Below, one piece after another: positions 22,640-35,124 of a stretch of 64,000 nucleotides of DNA. The stretch's first letter is position 1, and every line of letters begins with the position of its first letter. Position numbers and translations under genes: made by a program. Source of the DNA: Sabethes cyaneus (Eukaryota; Arthropoda; Insecta; Diptera; Culicidae); NCBI RefSeq assembly GCF_943734655.1, contig NC_071355.1, forward strand, positions 53,716,949 through 53,780,948, written 5' to 3'. The notes beneath the pieces were generated by a model. The model searched no databases. It saw only the letters and a list, made by a program, of their open reading frames with translations, and was not told where the DNA came from.

Positions 22640-22956
22640 GAGCCTGCAACCAACTAGGTTGGTGCGAGTTTTGAGCGTACCTGTAGACCCGGTAAGGATT
22701 TACCGGGACGGGGGCAGCCTCATTGCGGGTGTTGTGGGTTCGAATCTGGTTATAATCTCAGATTATAACTTGGTTTGACCCATGCACCTTCCAGCATTCC
22801 AACATAACAAGTGGTCACAACGACTACTTGTTAAGCGTAGCTATTAATAACCCCCTCTCTCTCTGACCGTTTGCTCTTTCTCTTTCACTGTAAAAAAATT
22901 TCAATACTTTCTTCTACCATCCCTTCGTCAATTGTAAAAGAACTACCGTTTAAAAA
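22640..22956 (+). mobile_element. tRNA-like SINE, full-length type
   Basis: B-box-like GGGTTCGAATCTGG near 22737 is followed by GATTATAACTTGGTTTGACC, GACTACTTGTTAAGCGTAGC, a CCCCCTCTCTCTCT run and an A-rich end. The body after the head is the same sequence as the arms of 12972-13520 and 27107-27448, so this appears to be the unfolded form of that repeat family. Confidence 0.65.
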
Positions 22957-25900
22957 AAACTCACTGTTGAATTATACGTTCTGTTTAACAGTTATAAGTA
23001 AAAATGTGAAAACAACATTTTCTCCGGAACCGCTTAACCGATTTCAATAGTTTTAACACCAAATTAAAAGTCTTTTAACCGGCATAATTTATGCAAAGTT
23101 AGTTTATTATAATGGAACAAGCAGTTCGAAAGTTATGCTTAAAAATGTGTTTTGACTAGGAAGGAGGAAATAAATTCAGAAAACCACACTTTATTATAAC
23201 ACCTTCATTATTAGATTGGGTTATCTCTTTATGAGTTTGAAAATAAATGATATTTTGAAAGGATATCTCAAAGAGCTGGCCAGCAAAGTATTAATTCAAA
23301 CTACTATAAAGCTTAAACCAAAGTTTATGGCAGTATAATTACCGAAAATTCCGGTTTTTCCTTTGGGAAACCAGAACTATCACTTGCTTCACGTCATCTA
23401 TCCACTTCACGCAAAAAGATCAACCGACTTTCGTCTCTCTGTGTCAAACTGCACTGCTGTCCTACTCGTATATGGTCGTTCCATGGAAACAAAGTAAGAC
23501 TTTTTACGATTGTTACTTGCCTAAAGATTAACTATCTGGATCATTCTGTGGTGTAGCCGATTGTCGACGGACAATACGGACGACCCGGCTAATTACGAGC
23601 ATTCAGTTAGTAATTGAACAATGTGGGCTGTTGCTGACGCAAATGGCTTTTTATTCGCCACATTACACACATCCCACATCCATCCGAATGAGTACTCTTG
23701 TTTTATCGACCGTTTAGATCGGACAGCGGACAGTTGGCCTTTTATCCGGCGTGAAAGTAGGCACCGAATAGGCACCGACCATCGGATCGGCCAACGGGGG
23801 AACACACGATGTCTCTTCATTCGCCCAATTCATGTATGTAGGTTGACAACAACTCGGATGGTGGTTTGGCATTTCAAGATGACATTCTCTTTATTGTCTT
23901 TGGTTTAGATTTCCTCTAAAACATAAAACAAAGTGCAAAATCGATAACTACTTAAAAATATTGTTTGTGGCCTAGATAAACAATGAATTTAAAATTTTAT
24001 TTTATTTCATTTTTGTACTTATTTGACCATTTTAAGTACTACAAAAATCATTTGGTGTTTCAACAGCGAATTTTATCAGCAGTCAACTATATGAAACCTC
24101 TGCGATATCCATAAAAAAGAAAAGAAAATTCTCTTTTGAAGAGATAGAACAGAAGTTTCACCAGTTTAGTTACCTAACCTAAATAAAATAAATAAACCGA
24201 TATTTCCACTCAAAAGAGTAGGATAAATTTATGCCCTCTCTTCGTTTGGCCATCCCGCATGAAATAGTACGTACCTACCGTAGCTTGCCGGCTTCCGCCG
24301 AGCGGACCAAGAAGGTACAACTATCTCCAGCCGGAAAGCGCTAATGCTCGACTGGCTACCCTTTTCACACTCTTTATTGGGTTGCAACCGGCGGGGGGAG
24401 ATCGGTTTGATTTGGTAGCGTGCTGGCTGTTTATTCGAAGGAAATTGGCTGAACGACCGGCCTGGCGCTGGCCGGCAGCAGAAGACCCACATCCATTCTT
24501 GGAACGTCAAATTTGGCCCAAGCTCATCAGCGTGTGGTACACAATTTACGAGCCGAGTCAGGCAAACCCTTTTTTTTCGTTGGTGTCCGAGAAAGTGTCC
24601 GCCATGGCCGGGTGTTTTGAGTAAATTTGGTACCCTAGGTGGGATTCTAGTGCTGCATGTGACGAACAGGAACAACGTGTCGGATTGAATTAATGTGGGA
24701 CTCGAACCGGGAATGGGGACACAGTTCCTGAGTATTAATGCTATTTTTATTATAACGACAACTAGCACTAGCATTAATGTACGAGAAGCAGCAATAAAAC
24801 TAAACCGTAGAAGGGTTTGAGTACATACGAATAATTTGAAGATCATCAAATTTTCTCCTAATATTGTGCCCCTGCTGTCGTTTCCATCAAAGCGAAACTG
24901 ATTTCTAAAATATGTTTCAGAATTTGAAAGGATCTCTCCCGACGTTAAGCATTATTTTTTGAGATTTTTTTCACTGTGTTGTTATTAAATACAATCGATC
25001 GTAATTACAATGTGGTGCATGATATCAATAAATAAGTTTCGCATGGCTTCGTTCAGGAAACGTACCATAAATTTACATAAACGATGTGTTATTGATGCAA
25101 AACTATGCTGTTTTAATATTTCCGCACAATTAACAGCAAATTTTGAAGCAGCTGCATTCTACTCGTTCAGACGTAAAATTATAAGCCTGTTTGGCTTTCT
25201 GAAATTATGAACTAGTTGCCATGATTTAAAAGTCAATACAAGTACAAGTACAATACAATTTTTTAACACTTCTATTATAGATTCAGCCGGATTTGCTAAG
25301 ATTAGGTTAATGTATAATTCAAAATTTAGAAAGAAAAACAAAGATTCTAAATTTTGTCTGTTCCCCAGAATGTAAACTAATGGTGTGAAACTAAAGAATG
25401 GAAACTAATATTTTCGCCTTTCTGGCTTCGAAATAATAAATTAATATATTACAAACTCTGCTGAGTTCAAGCAACATAACCAACTTATCGACGGTACAAA
25501 CGATTCCGCGTAGGCGCATAACTTTTCTCATCCATCCAACGCAGTATTTCATCCCGCGAATCGAAAATAAACGCGACTTATGACTTTTGACTTTCCATGA
25601 ACCTTACAGTAATGCCTGCTGCTAATGTTTGCCACGAGCCAACCGAAAGTGGCAATAGCTTGGAAAAATTCACCAACAACAATCGGTCGCTTTCCATACG
25701 CCACCCACTGCACAGTCCCGAGCGGACGGGGTGCGGTACCGTGGTGGAACAGGGAACATTTGTCGGTGGTTGACTCGTACCTACTCGTCCGTTTCACCGT
25801 TCTTCCTCGGCAATATTGGCCCAGTCCGAGCCGATCGGAAAAACCACACATTTTGATATCGTTTGTCGTAGTCGTAGTGGCCCTTCGACTGCCGACCGAC

Positions 25901-27106
25901 GGAGCCTTCGGCAATCGTGCAAAAGACAAACAGTTGGGCCACGTCGAGTCTTCCGGCCTACCGCGGTACCGTCTGTCGGTCGGTCGGTCGATCGGCCAGG
26001 ACACCAGGTGTGCTGAAGATGTGTGAAAAATTGCCCCAAACGTGTGGTGCTTACCTATATCATACATTACCGGGCCCGGGTGTTGTCACAGTAAAACAGC
26101 GGAATGGTAAACGCTCAGTCTGCCTGGTGGTAAAAATAGTGCGGTGGAAATAAAGGTTTACGGCTTCATGAGGGAAAAGGCATCACCCGGTCACGACCGT
26201 CCGGTGCGTAGAATTGCTCTAATATAATATGTGATATATTAATTATTAAATCTCAGAGTGTCTCTCCTGAACACTAAATTTGGAGAAGCTACCAACACTT
26301 GTAGATCTTGTTTCAACTGCTACAAACGCAACACACAACACTCTCCAGATCGGCTGGAAAATGATGATAATTTGGAGTCGGAACGTAGTATGAAAAGGGA
26401 AAAACGGGAACTTGACATTAAAAGAGGATACGAAAAAATAAGGAAGGAAGGCTTGGTGTGATTCTTTGACACTTACAAGTTACGTTTTATCCTTTAACAG
26501 CACTACAAATTACTTACAGTTCCAGCCACTATTTAAACTTCAATAACAAATCATAAAACTTATAAATACCTATACTAGACGATTGGGCGTGGATGGAACC
26601 ATTCCAACGATCCTTTCTTGATCCCATAAACTCGTCCCTCGTCCCACACTAACTTTGACCACCCAAGTAACAATTCGAAGTTTTATTACGTTCCACAATA
26701 GTCGGAAAATTGCGATTTTTGGCCAAAATTATTTTTCAATTTCAAATTGATTCTAGATTATATTTGTTACAAAAGAAATAATTTAAACTTATAAGAACTC
26801 ATATTTAGGGTGATTTGGGGAAAAATGATCCAATGTTTTCGATATAAATATTTGCTTGACAAAAAAAAATTTTTTTTCTCGCGGGGATTCTCCCATTCTC
26901 TCATTGAAACTCTCTTCAGGTACTAAATAAATTTAGTAACAAAGATAATCAAATTTGTTGAAAGAGTACTTAAAATTTTAAAGATTTGCTAAAAATATGA
27001 CAACTTTAAAATTATTTTTTTTCGGAAAACGTCAAATTATAGCAAACTTTTAATTGGCTAATCTCAAGATTTTAGTCTTGACCTTGGAATGAGGTCATAC
27101 ACATAT
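22957..27106. other. Intronic sequence; two GC-richer islands
   Basis: 23030-23170 resembles text in the dispersed repeat around 29000-29280 (AACCGATTT..., AGTTCGAAAGTTA). Two GC-richer segments, 24230-24660 and 25550-26160, contain long - strand frames (206 and 172 codons) without a recognised domain, plus a GGTCGGTCGGTCG run near 25977. I see no splice-bounded coding there. A lone CCCAAGTAACAAT terminus starts near 26662. Confidence 0.45.
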
Positions 27107-27448
27107 TTAATATTTTTTTGAAACGATGGTTCTACAATTGGTGAAGGGACGGTAGGGGAAAGAAATGAAAATTTTATTTTTTTTGGTGAAGGAGGGGGAA
27201 GAGCGGAAAAGGGAAGGGGGGGGGGGTATTGGTAGCTATGCTTGACAAGTAGTCATTTTGACTCCTACCTTTTGTGGACAAAAGGTAGGAGTCAAAATGA
27301 CTACTTGTCAAGCATAGCTACCAATACCCCCCCCCCCCCTTCCCTTTTCCGCTCTTCCCCCTCCTTCACCAAAAAAAATAAAATTTTCATTTCTTTCCCC
27401 TACCGTCCCTTCATCAATTGTAGAACCATCGTTTCAAAAAAATATTAA
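27107..27448. repeat. 342-bp near-perfect palindrome
   Basis: Left arm 27107-27275 and right arm 27278-27448 are almost exact complements about a 2-nt centre (27276-27277, within TTTTGTGGACAAAA). Outer ends read TTAATATTTTTTTGAAAC and its complement. The arm is the 3' part of the SINE-like family of 22640-22956 and 12972-13520, without the tRNA-like head. Frames on both strands are by-products. Confidence 0.92.
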
Positions 27449-28739
27449 ACTTTTAATTCATGTTTTGATAAAACATACTTCGAGCTTTCAGACGCACTTT
27501 AAGAAACTGCGGCGACAAGAGGCGACAAGAGTTGTTTTTTTGATTAAAGTTTATGAGAATTTCATTTTTATTATATGTAGCCTATGGCGCTCCTTTAGAT
27601 TTGTTTTCATTTCAGTTTTTAATAGGCCAAGATATCAGTTTTAAAATGATATATAACAATAATATTTACTTCCGCGATAACTATTTAATTTTTTGACTTT
27701 TTTAAAATGACTTATTTTTCAAACTTTTGAAATGGGCAACTTTGACGGCTTATTTCTACATGATATTTTTTTTTCTATCAAAATTTAATTCGCGAATCAT
27801 AAAAATATAGATAATTTACTACAAAACCGCGTTTAAACATGTGCTAAAATGTGAAATTTTACATTCGGCAATTTTGGCCGCTACTTTATATGGGGCCCTT
27901 CTTATGTGCGTTCCCATGACAGTGGTTTTCATGACCAGTTTCATAAAGCTACTAATAATGCTATGAGCTCCATCAGAACTTTCTGATGACCGCTATAAAA
28001 CTGCCTTCTGACCAAGTGGCCCACTCCTCAGGACATTTTCATAAACTCTATAAGAATCCATATTGTTATAAGCTCAAGTGGTCGCATCATGCTCTACTGA
28101 AAGCAGCAATAAAACCAAATAACCTTTTGCTGCTTGACAGCCACCGCCATAATTTATTAAAGCTCTCCGCTTTTAGCTCTGGTAAAAGCTAAATCAGTTT
28201 GCCAGCTTTATCAATTTAAAAATACACCCGTGAGCAGAACGGTTAAACTTTTACTGATTTGGTTTAAAGCGTCCATAAATATTTTATAATATAAAACAGA
28301 ATAATTAGCATAGAATAGTTATCAAATTTTGAGGAATCTTAGTTCGTTTGCAGCATATGCACATTAAATTTTACCGTGCATATTGATATGAAAGGTGGAT
28401 AAAATCAACGCGTCATTGAAATTTTGCAATTTTCGAATTTTCGAACTAGTTGTTTTAAGAAACTAAATACATTCAGTTAGTCAATCTCAACTTTTAGCAA
28501 TATCATTGGCCCAAAAAGAACTGATATTTTGCAATATGCCCTCGCATAAAAAAAATGATTTTGGTGTTAAACATCAGTATTCTTCATAATAGCAGCAATA
28601 AATCTGTTCGCTTAGGGTGTTACCGTATTATTAACTCTATCGTCATTTTGTATTGCTACGCCACACTTATGGTAGGTTTATAAGAGACGTGGTGCAGCCA
28701 ACTAGTTTTATCGTGGTAATTGATATTGATATTGATATT
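27449..28739. other. AT-rich intronic sequence, repeat scraps
   Basis: A phrase near 27915-27960 (GTGGTTTTCATGACCA...AATGCTAT) recurs inside the MITE at 29829-29938, so part of this may be a larger relative. No coding content recognised. Confidence 0.4.
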
Positions 28740-28749
28740 TATTGATTGT

Positions 28750-28876
28750 TTTGCCTTTCTACTATATAAATATATAGTATAAAGGTATAGAAATCACTTG
28801 GAAAACCGGAAATGGAAAGAAGGTCCTGCGGGCCGAATGTTATATACCATTCGACTCAGTTTCGAAAACTGAGCAT

Positions 28877-28954
<78 letters not shown>

Positions 28955-29430
28955 TGTGTGTGTATGTGACGCTTTTAATCTCACTCACTTTTCTCGGAGA
29001 TGGCTGGACCGATTTTAATGTTCTTAGTGTCAAATGAAAGGTCTATGTGTCCCATTGGTCGCTATTGAATTTCATACTGATCAGACTTTTAGTTCAAAAG
29101 TTATGTATAAAAATATGAAAAATATGGGACTTCATTATCTCATAGGTCCCTTAACCGATTTGAACAAAATTGATTGCATATGAAAGAGGAGCCTTGCAAA
29201 CCCTTAACTTCCAAATTTCATGACGATTGGGCTTGTAGTTCGAAAGTTACATAAAGAAATGTGAAAAAATAATATTTAAAACATATTTTTGTAACATATA
29301 AGCAATAATTCAATGAAAAACATCACACATTTTATGATTATTTGAAAATAACTGCTGAGATCTATCAAACGAAACCAAGTTATTTAAAATCGGACGGTTC
29401 ATTCAAAAGTTATTTAAACTTTAACACTTA
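28750..29430 (+). repeat. Dispersed element with hairpin start and GT microsatellite
   Basis: Begins with a hairpin (CTACTATATAAATATATAGTA near 28756), then ATTCGACTCAGTTTCGAAAA, a GT run (28881-28966), and text with ACCGATTT / TCAAAAGTTAT phrases repeated every 90-100 bp. No coding potential. Confidence 0.55.
28881..28966. repeat. GT dinucleotide microsatellite
   Basis: About 43 units with two GTAT interruptions. Cys/Val and His/Thr frames derive from it. Confidence 0.97.
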
Positions 29431-29499
29431 AGCACCGTGTATTAAACCGTTAAAACGTGTGAAATCAAAACAAATTTTGATTGTATTTAATGCGTGTGA

Positions 29500-29827
29500 T
29501 GTATGTGTGTATGTATGTATGTATGTATGTATGTATGTATGTATGTATGTATGTATGTATGTATGTATGTATGTATGTATGTATGTATGTATGTATGTAT
29601 GTATGCATGTATGTATGTATGTATGTATGTATGTATGTATGTATGTATGTATGTATGTATGTATGTATGTATGTATGTATGTATGTATGTATGTATGTAT
29701 GTATGTATGTATGTATGTATGTATGTATGTATGTATGTATGTATGTATGTATGTATGTATGTATGTATGTATGTATGTATGTATGTATGTATGTATGTAT
29801 GTATGTACGTATGTATGTGTGTATGTG
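29500..29827. repeat. ATGT tetranucleotide microsatellite
   Basis: About 80 units, almost uninterrupted except GCATGT near 29605 and GTACGT near 29806. It abuts the MITE at 29829. Confidence 0.97.
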
Positions 29828-29828
29828 A

Positions 29829-29938
29829 TCCCAAGCAACAATGTGAGTTTGATTGTACTCTTATGGTGGTTTTCATGACCAATTGTGGTCTTGAATGCTA
29901 TCATAAGAGTGTAATAAAACTCAAATTGTTACTTGGGA
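29829..29938. mobile_element. 110-bp MITE with TCCCAAG termini
   Basis: The ends TCCCAAGCAACAATGTGAGT and ACTCAAATTGTTACTTGGGA are near-complementary, with TGA on both sides (29826-29828, 29939-29941). It shares termini with the 404-bp element at 12069-12472. Confidence 0.75.
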
Positions 29939-30034
29939 TGACAATTTGCAATTTTTAAATTTGCATTGAAATTCAAGAAAAGTCTTCAAGAAATTGTCTG
30001 AAGTTTTTGAAGCCTCTTAGTGGAATACGAAATT

Positions 30035-30226
30035 TGAAATTAAAGAAAAGAAAAAACTTTTACCGACTAAATTCCACTATTTAATATTTATTCGCGACAG
30101 ATACGTATACGCTTTGGAATAAGACACTTATGACGCCTGCACGTCGTAGGCGAACTACGTATCTGTTGCAAATAAATATTAAATAGTGGGATTCAATCGA
30201 AAAGCTTTTTCTTTTCTTTGATTTCA
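30035..30226. mobile_element. Foldback MITE with CGACAGATACGTA core
   Basis: Arms of about 78 bp are inverted: TGAAATTAAAGAAAAG..., CACTATTTAATATTTATT and GACAGATACGTA appear in the left arm and as complements in the right arm. A half copy is at 60698-60770. Confidence 0.8.
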
Positions 30227-31239
30227 GTTCACTTGCTGTTACTCACAATTGTACACGAAAAGCAAACAGCGAAGAAAAGCAGTTAATTTAAGCATGTAGG
30301 TCTTTTTAATCAATAGATACTAGAGCTTAGAAATGTTACATGAAAAATAGTCCTGAAGTAAACGTTGCACGGTAGTAATTTTGTAAGATTTGTTTTCGTT
30401 AATGACATTTTAAAGGACAGATGTCTTATGTCATGTATCATGTTTCAACAAATAAATCAAAAATGACAAGCACTGAAAATCATATCGATCATATTTCCTA
30501 TTCTCAAGCATGTTTAAGGCGCAGCTTGCACTATTTTTCGACCTCATCTTGTTTTCCTAACCCTCTAACATTGTAAAAACGATGCGATCAAGCTAATGAC
30601 TATCTTTTCATGAAAGTACATTCAAAAGAAGCTTAAGTTTTGATTTTCATGCAAAAATAATTATCTGAAGGAGCGCCAGCTAAGAAAAAGTTCAATTTCT
30701 CTTTTTCATATCTAATGCTCTATTCAGTTATTTTTTCTAATTCAGATATATCGCAAAATTGAAGCCAAGCAAACTAATAGTAAAATTTTGAGATTAATCA
30801 TTTTGTTGTCGATATCCTTTGTCTTCAAAAGCGAAGTATAATAATAATTTTTCTGAACTCTTGTTTTTCAAAGATGCTAACTTTTGAACGCATGGTATTA
30901 ATTAATTATCAAAAAATCTGTTTTGAACACATATTTCATATTGTCAATTCAAAACAAGTTTCGTATATGGCTCTGAAGCCCAACAGTTAAGGCCGACCGA
31001 TTATAAAACTAAATAAGGTGTTACAAGTATTTACGCACCCAAGGAAAGAAAATTTAATTATTCTACGCAATACGTTGGTAATTTTACTGGCAAATAAGGA
31101 TTTTGAGGAATACGGAACGGATATTTAAAAATATAGTCAAGTTAATTATACATAGACGTTCCTGAGAAATTAAATAATGATTATTGTGGCAGTAGAAAGG
31201 CTACGTCACGCCGCTAGGTGGATTAATTCGGGTTTTTTT
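30227..31239. other. AT-rich intronic sequence, nothing recognised
   Basis: No domain, tandem repeat or clear terminal repeat seen. Confidence 0.5.
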
Positions 31240-33262
31240 TTTAATATTTATTGAATAATTTCAACCGACTCATTGGTCTAAATGAAATGCTGGCTGGGAA
31301 AAGCCGCCTTGAGAATGCCCAAATCACGCATCCTCAAAGAGGCATAAAAACCCAGCATCTTTTCTTAACCATAAATACATTTTAGGACAATATCAAATAG
31401 CATATTACATTACATATCACACTAAATTCCATATATACACATACAATTACAATTGGTCAAGTATTAAAAGTCAAAAAGTAGTCTACTACGATTGTATTCT
31501 ACTGCCAAATGTCAAATTGGCTCACGCAGGCCATAATTGGTACGGTGTGTTCCTATACGTAAAAGCTGTTGAGGTCGTTAAGGGCGCAAAGGGCAATACA
31601 GTTGGAGTGAGGAAAGTACAGCAGGGCTATCGTATATCCCCACTAGTATCTTGTGTGCCATACTAGCGATGATATCTTTCCGCCGTTGTTCAAGTGAGGT
31701 AATGCCAATTAGACTCCAAGGCAGCACATGGTAAATTTTCCTGACGAAGCGTTTCTGAATTCTTTCAATTCGTTGGGACCAGTAGTCATAGTGGGAGTCC
31801 CATACAGCGCAGCTTGTTTCTAAAATGGAACGAACCAGCGAGCAGTATAAAGCACGCAATGTTCCAGGGTCTTGAAAATCGTTGCCAATCCTTAGTACCA
31901 TTCCCAGTTGTCGAGTTGCTTTGCTGATGATCATCTCGTCATGTTGGCTAAACGTTATTTGCTCATCCAAAATAACTCCGAGATCAGTAACCCTGACACC
32001 ACGCTGCAAGACTTGATCATTGATGCGGTAGTCGTATACCAATGTATGTTTTTTTCCGGGAGAAACTGATGACGGTACATTTTGGGATGCTTATAGGTAG
32101 TCATGCAGTTGCAAGTGCACCATTCAGAAAACCGGCCAATCAGTTCTTGAAATCTCAGACAATCGTCGGAGTTGCGAACGATCATGTAGATTTTGGCATC
32201 ATCCGCATAAAGCAATCTATTGCCGCACAGTAATAGACGGGATATATCGTTTATAAACAGAGAAAACAGTAGTGGTCCTAACGTGCTACCCTGAGGTACT
32301 CCTGAATTGTTTTGGAACCAACAAGTCTTCAAGTCAGTGTAGACTGCATCACTTGAAAACGCTGGTCCATTGCGCGCAAGCATATAGAGGTGAACTCTAG
32401 CAGGTTAGTTGAAATAAGTTTTCCAGGAAAAAACCATGCTATGACGTAGATATGTAGTTCTTAACATAAAACCAGATAGCTACTTATAAACAATTGCCTC
32501 GAAACGAAACGCGAGCAAGCGCACAGCGAAGTAATTCCTCGGTAGTGTTCCACATTCCGTTTGTCACCTTTATTGAACACAGGAAACTTAAAGGAGGACT
32601 TCCAAATACGAGAAAATTGCTGACATTGCATGGATAGGTTGAATAATAAAGCGATTGGCGATTTCAAAACTTCAACATTTCTTCAACAGCACAGCAGGGA
32701 GGCCATCAGGTCCCGGGCAATAGCACTGTTTCATTTTGCCAACAGCTTCAGCAACTTCAGCACCAGTAAAGTTGAACGTTTCAGCTACAATCTCATCACG
32801 GAACGGAACAAAGTGCTGATGCTATACTTCCAGATGAAGCGCACTCATTACTGAATACTCCCGAAAAATATTTAGCGAACAGATCACATTTACGGTTTAC
32901 GGTAGAAGCTTCGTCGTCGTGCTCAAGATACACACTAGAAGGTAAACCATCCTCCTTACGCTTTGAGTTCACAAACTTCCAAAATATTTTCGGATTAAGC
33001 CGAAGATTGCGCTCTGTTTTTTGTACATAGGTTCGGTAGAGTCTCCTGTTTAGGGTTTTATATTCTCGACTGGCTGTTGTAAAGCGTAGACGGTTGGAAG
33101 AATTTTCGTTTCTATGATATGCACGAAGAGCAGAATTTCGCAAACGATTAAGGCGGGAAAGTTCAGTGTTGCTCCAGGCGGGCTTACGACGTGAGCGCAT
33201 TCGAGGAACGTATCGTTCGATTGCCTCATGAATTTAGAAGTGAATTTGTCAACAGCTGAAAT
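31240..33262 (-). mobile_element. Jockey/CR1-type non-LTR retrotransposon, 5' truncated and decayed
   Basis: The - strand sequence runs from the linker after the endonuclease to the 3' end, where a run of ten T on the + strand (31232-31241) would be a short poly(A) tail. Frames are broken. The 5' boundary meets the opposite-strand element at about 33263, head to head. Jockey/CR1 superfamily assignment is from RT motifs, and the exact clade is not determined. Confidence 0.75.
31578..33200 (-). pseudogene. Reverse transcriptase remnant (Jockey/CR1 type)
   Basis: In order on the - strand: PAWSNTELSRLNRLRN...FWKFVNSKRKEDGLPSSV (32796-33200), FPVFNKGDKRNVEHYRGITS (32461-32667), NNSGVPQGSTLGPLLFSLFI and LLYADDAKIY (31955-32383), then VTDLGVILDEQITFSQH and GTLRALYCSLVRSILE (31578-32042). 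The YADD catalytic box is intact, but at least three frame breaks separate the blocks and part of the fingers is lost near 32400-32460. Confidence 0.8.
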
Positions 33263-33772
33263 GGGCCTAAAACTTATCGACTTTGCCGCCTCCAAGAACA
33301 TGGCCGTATGTAGTACCTTTTTCCAGCACAGAATCCATCACAAGTACACCAAATGGAGGTCACCAAATCAGACAGAATCACAGATCGACTACGGTTTGAT
33401 CGACAGTCGGCAGTTCTCAGACATTATCGACGGCAGACATTATCCTATCGATGCGCTAACGTTGGCACGGACCACTACCTAGTGATGGTTAAGATGCGCC
33501 CAAGGCTCTCCGTTGTGAATAACATTCGGTACCGACGCCAGCCTCGGTTAGAACTCGCGCGGCTGAAGCAGCCAGACGTCGCCGCAAACTACGCGCATTC
33601 ACTCGAAGCTACGCTGCCGGAAGAGGACGAGCTGGACGAAGCCCCTCTCGAGGACTGTTGGAACACTATCAAAACAGCCAACAGCAGTGTAGCGGAGAGC
33701 TCCATCGGACATGTGGCCCGGAATCAGCGGAACGATTGGTTTGACGATGAATGTAGGAAAGTGATGGATTGA
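33263..33772 (+). pseudogene. Endonuclease C-terminal half and linker
   Basis: LKLIDFAASKNMAVCSTFF, WRSPNQTESQIDYGLID and a DHYLVMVKMRPRLSV block show the end of an APE-type endonuclease. The expected His of IDHVLID reads Tyr here, and a frameshift near 33470 precedes the linker (RNDWFDDECRKVMD). The N-terminal half is absent. Confidence 0.75.
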
Positions 33773-33896
33773 GAACGCTGCTCGGGCGGCCAGATCGCGC
33801 AGTGTCAGAACGTGCAAAGACACAAACAGAAGAAGATGCGGCGAAACCAAATCTTTCGGGAAAAAGCCCTACCTGGAAGAGCAGGAATATGCAGAG

Positions 33897-35011
33897 TTGG
33901 AGCGGCTGTATCGTTCTCAGGAAACGCGAAAGTTCTACCAGAAACTGAACGAATCCCGCAAAGGCTTTGTGCCGCAAGCCAAAATGTGTCGGGATAAGAC
34001 TGGCAGTATTCTGACGGACGATCGTGAGGTGACCGATCGGTGGAAGCAGCACTTCGACGAACACCTGAATGGCGCCTAGGCGGAAAACCATGGCGGCGGG
34101 GAAAGCGATCTCGACGGTGCAACAAACGAGGAAGAGGTGCCAGCCCCAACGATAGGCGAAGTTAAGGAGACCATCATGCAGCCAAATAACAACAAGTCAG
34201 CTGGAATAGATGACATCGGAGCGGAGCTTATTAAAATGGGACCAGAAAAGCTGGCCGTTTGTCTACACCGACTAATTGTTAGAATTTGGGATACGAAACA
34301 GCTACCCTACCAGAGGAGTGGAAAGATGGGGTTATCTACCCGATCTATAAAAAGGGCGACAAGTTGGACTGTGAGAACTATCGAGCGATCACCGTTCTCA
34401 ATGCCGCCTATAAAGTGCTGTCCCAAATCATTTTACGCCGACTATCACCAATTGCGAACAGATTTGTAGGAACTTATCAAGCCGGCTTCGTCGAAGGTCG
34501 GTCTACAACGGATCAAATATTTACACTGCGGCAGCTCCTCCAAAAGGAGCGTGAATGCAGAGTTCTTACACACTATTCGTTCGTTGACTTCAAAGCCGCA
34601 TATGATACCATCGACCGGAATGAGCTATGGAAAATCATAGACGAGAACAGCTTCCCCAGGAAGCTCATCAAACTGATTAAATCTACGATGGTTGATACAC
34701 AGTGCTGTGTTCGGATTTCGGGTGGGTTGTCAAGTTCATTCGAATCACACAGAGGGCTTCGTCAAGGTGATGGTCTTTCATTCCTGCTGTTCAGCATAGC
34801 GCTACAAGGTGTTATGAACCGAGCGGATATTAACACGCGGGGCACGATATTCAACAAATTTAGCCAATTCGTCTACTTTGCCGATGACATGGATATTATC
34901 GGCAGAACATCTGTGGCGGTGGCTGAACAGTACACCAGACTAAAGCGCGAAGCAGAAAAGGTTGGGTTAAAGGTAAATACGTCTAAAACAACGTACATGA
35001 GGTTGAGGTAG
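33897..35011 (+). pseudogene. Reverse transcriptase, largest open block in the window's retroelements
   Basis: 33897-34079 carries ESRKGFVPQAKMCRD and DRWKQHFDEHLNG. After breaks near 34080 and 34300, an uninterrupted 241-codon frame (34286-35011) holds LPEEWKDGVIYPIYKKGDKL, AGFVEGRSTTDQIFTLRQLL, YSFVDFKAAYDTIDRNELW, GLRQGDGLSFLLF and YFADDMDIIG, i.e. fingers through the catalytic FADD box and into the region after it. Upstream breaks prevent a full-length product. Confidence 0.85.
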
Positions 35012-35124
35012 TCGACGAATTTGTCTAGCTTGGCGCACTGGTAACGGCGGACAATGATACCAGCCGTGAGATTCGGAGGCGCATTATCAGCGGAAGTCGT
35101 GCTTACTATGGGCTTCACAAGCAA

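Noticed and set aside
24229..24849. 206-codon - strand frame, longest non-repeat frame in the intron
   Set aside because: No recognisable domain, low-complexity N-terminus, GC-rich context makes long frames likely by chance.
25549..26067. Overlapping frames on both strands (172 and 133 codons)
   Set aside because: Overlap on both strands and no motif; treated as a compositional effect.
26918..26930. CTCTCTTCAG followed by GTACTA as a recursive splice site
   Set aside because: Donor half is weak and there is no supporting context.
28794..29958. Frames of Cys/Val, His/Thr, Tyr/Ile/His repeats up to 158 codons
   Set aside because: Translations of the GT and ATGT microsatellites.
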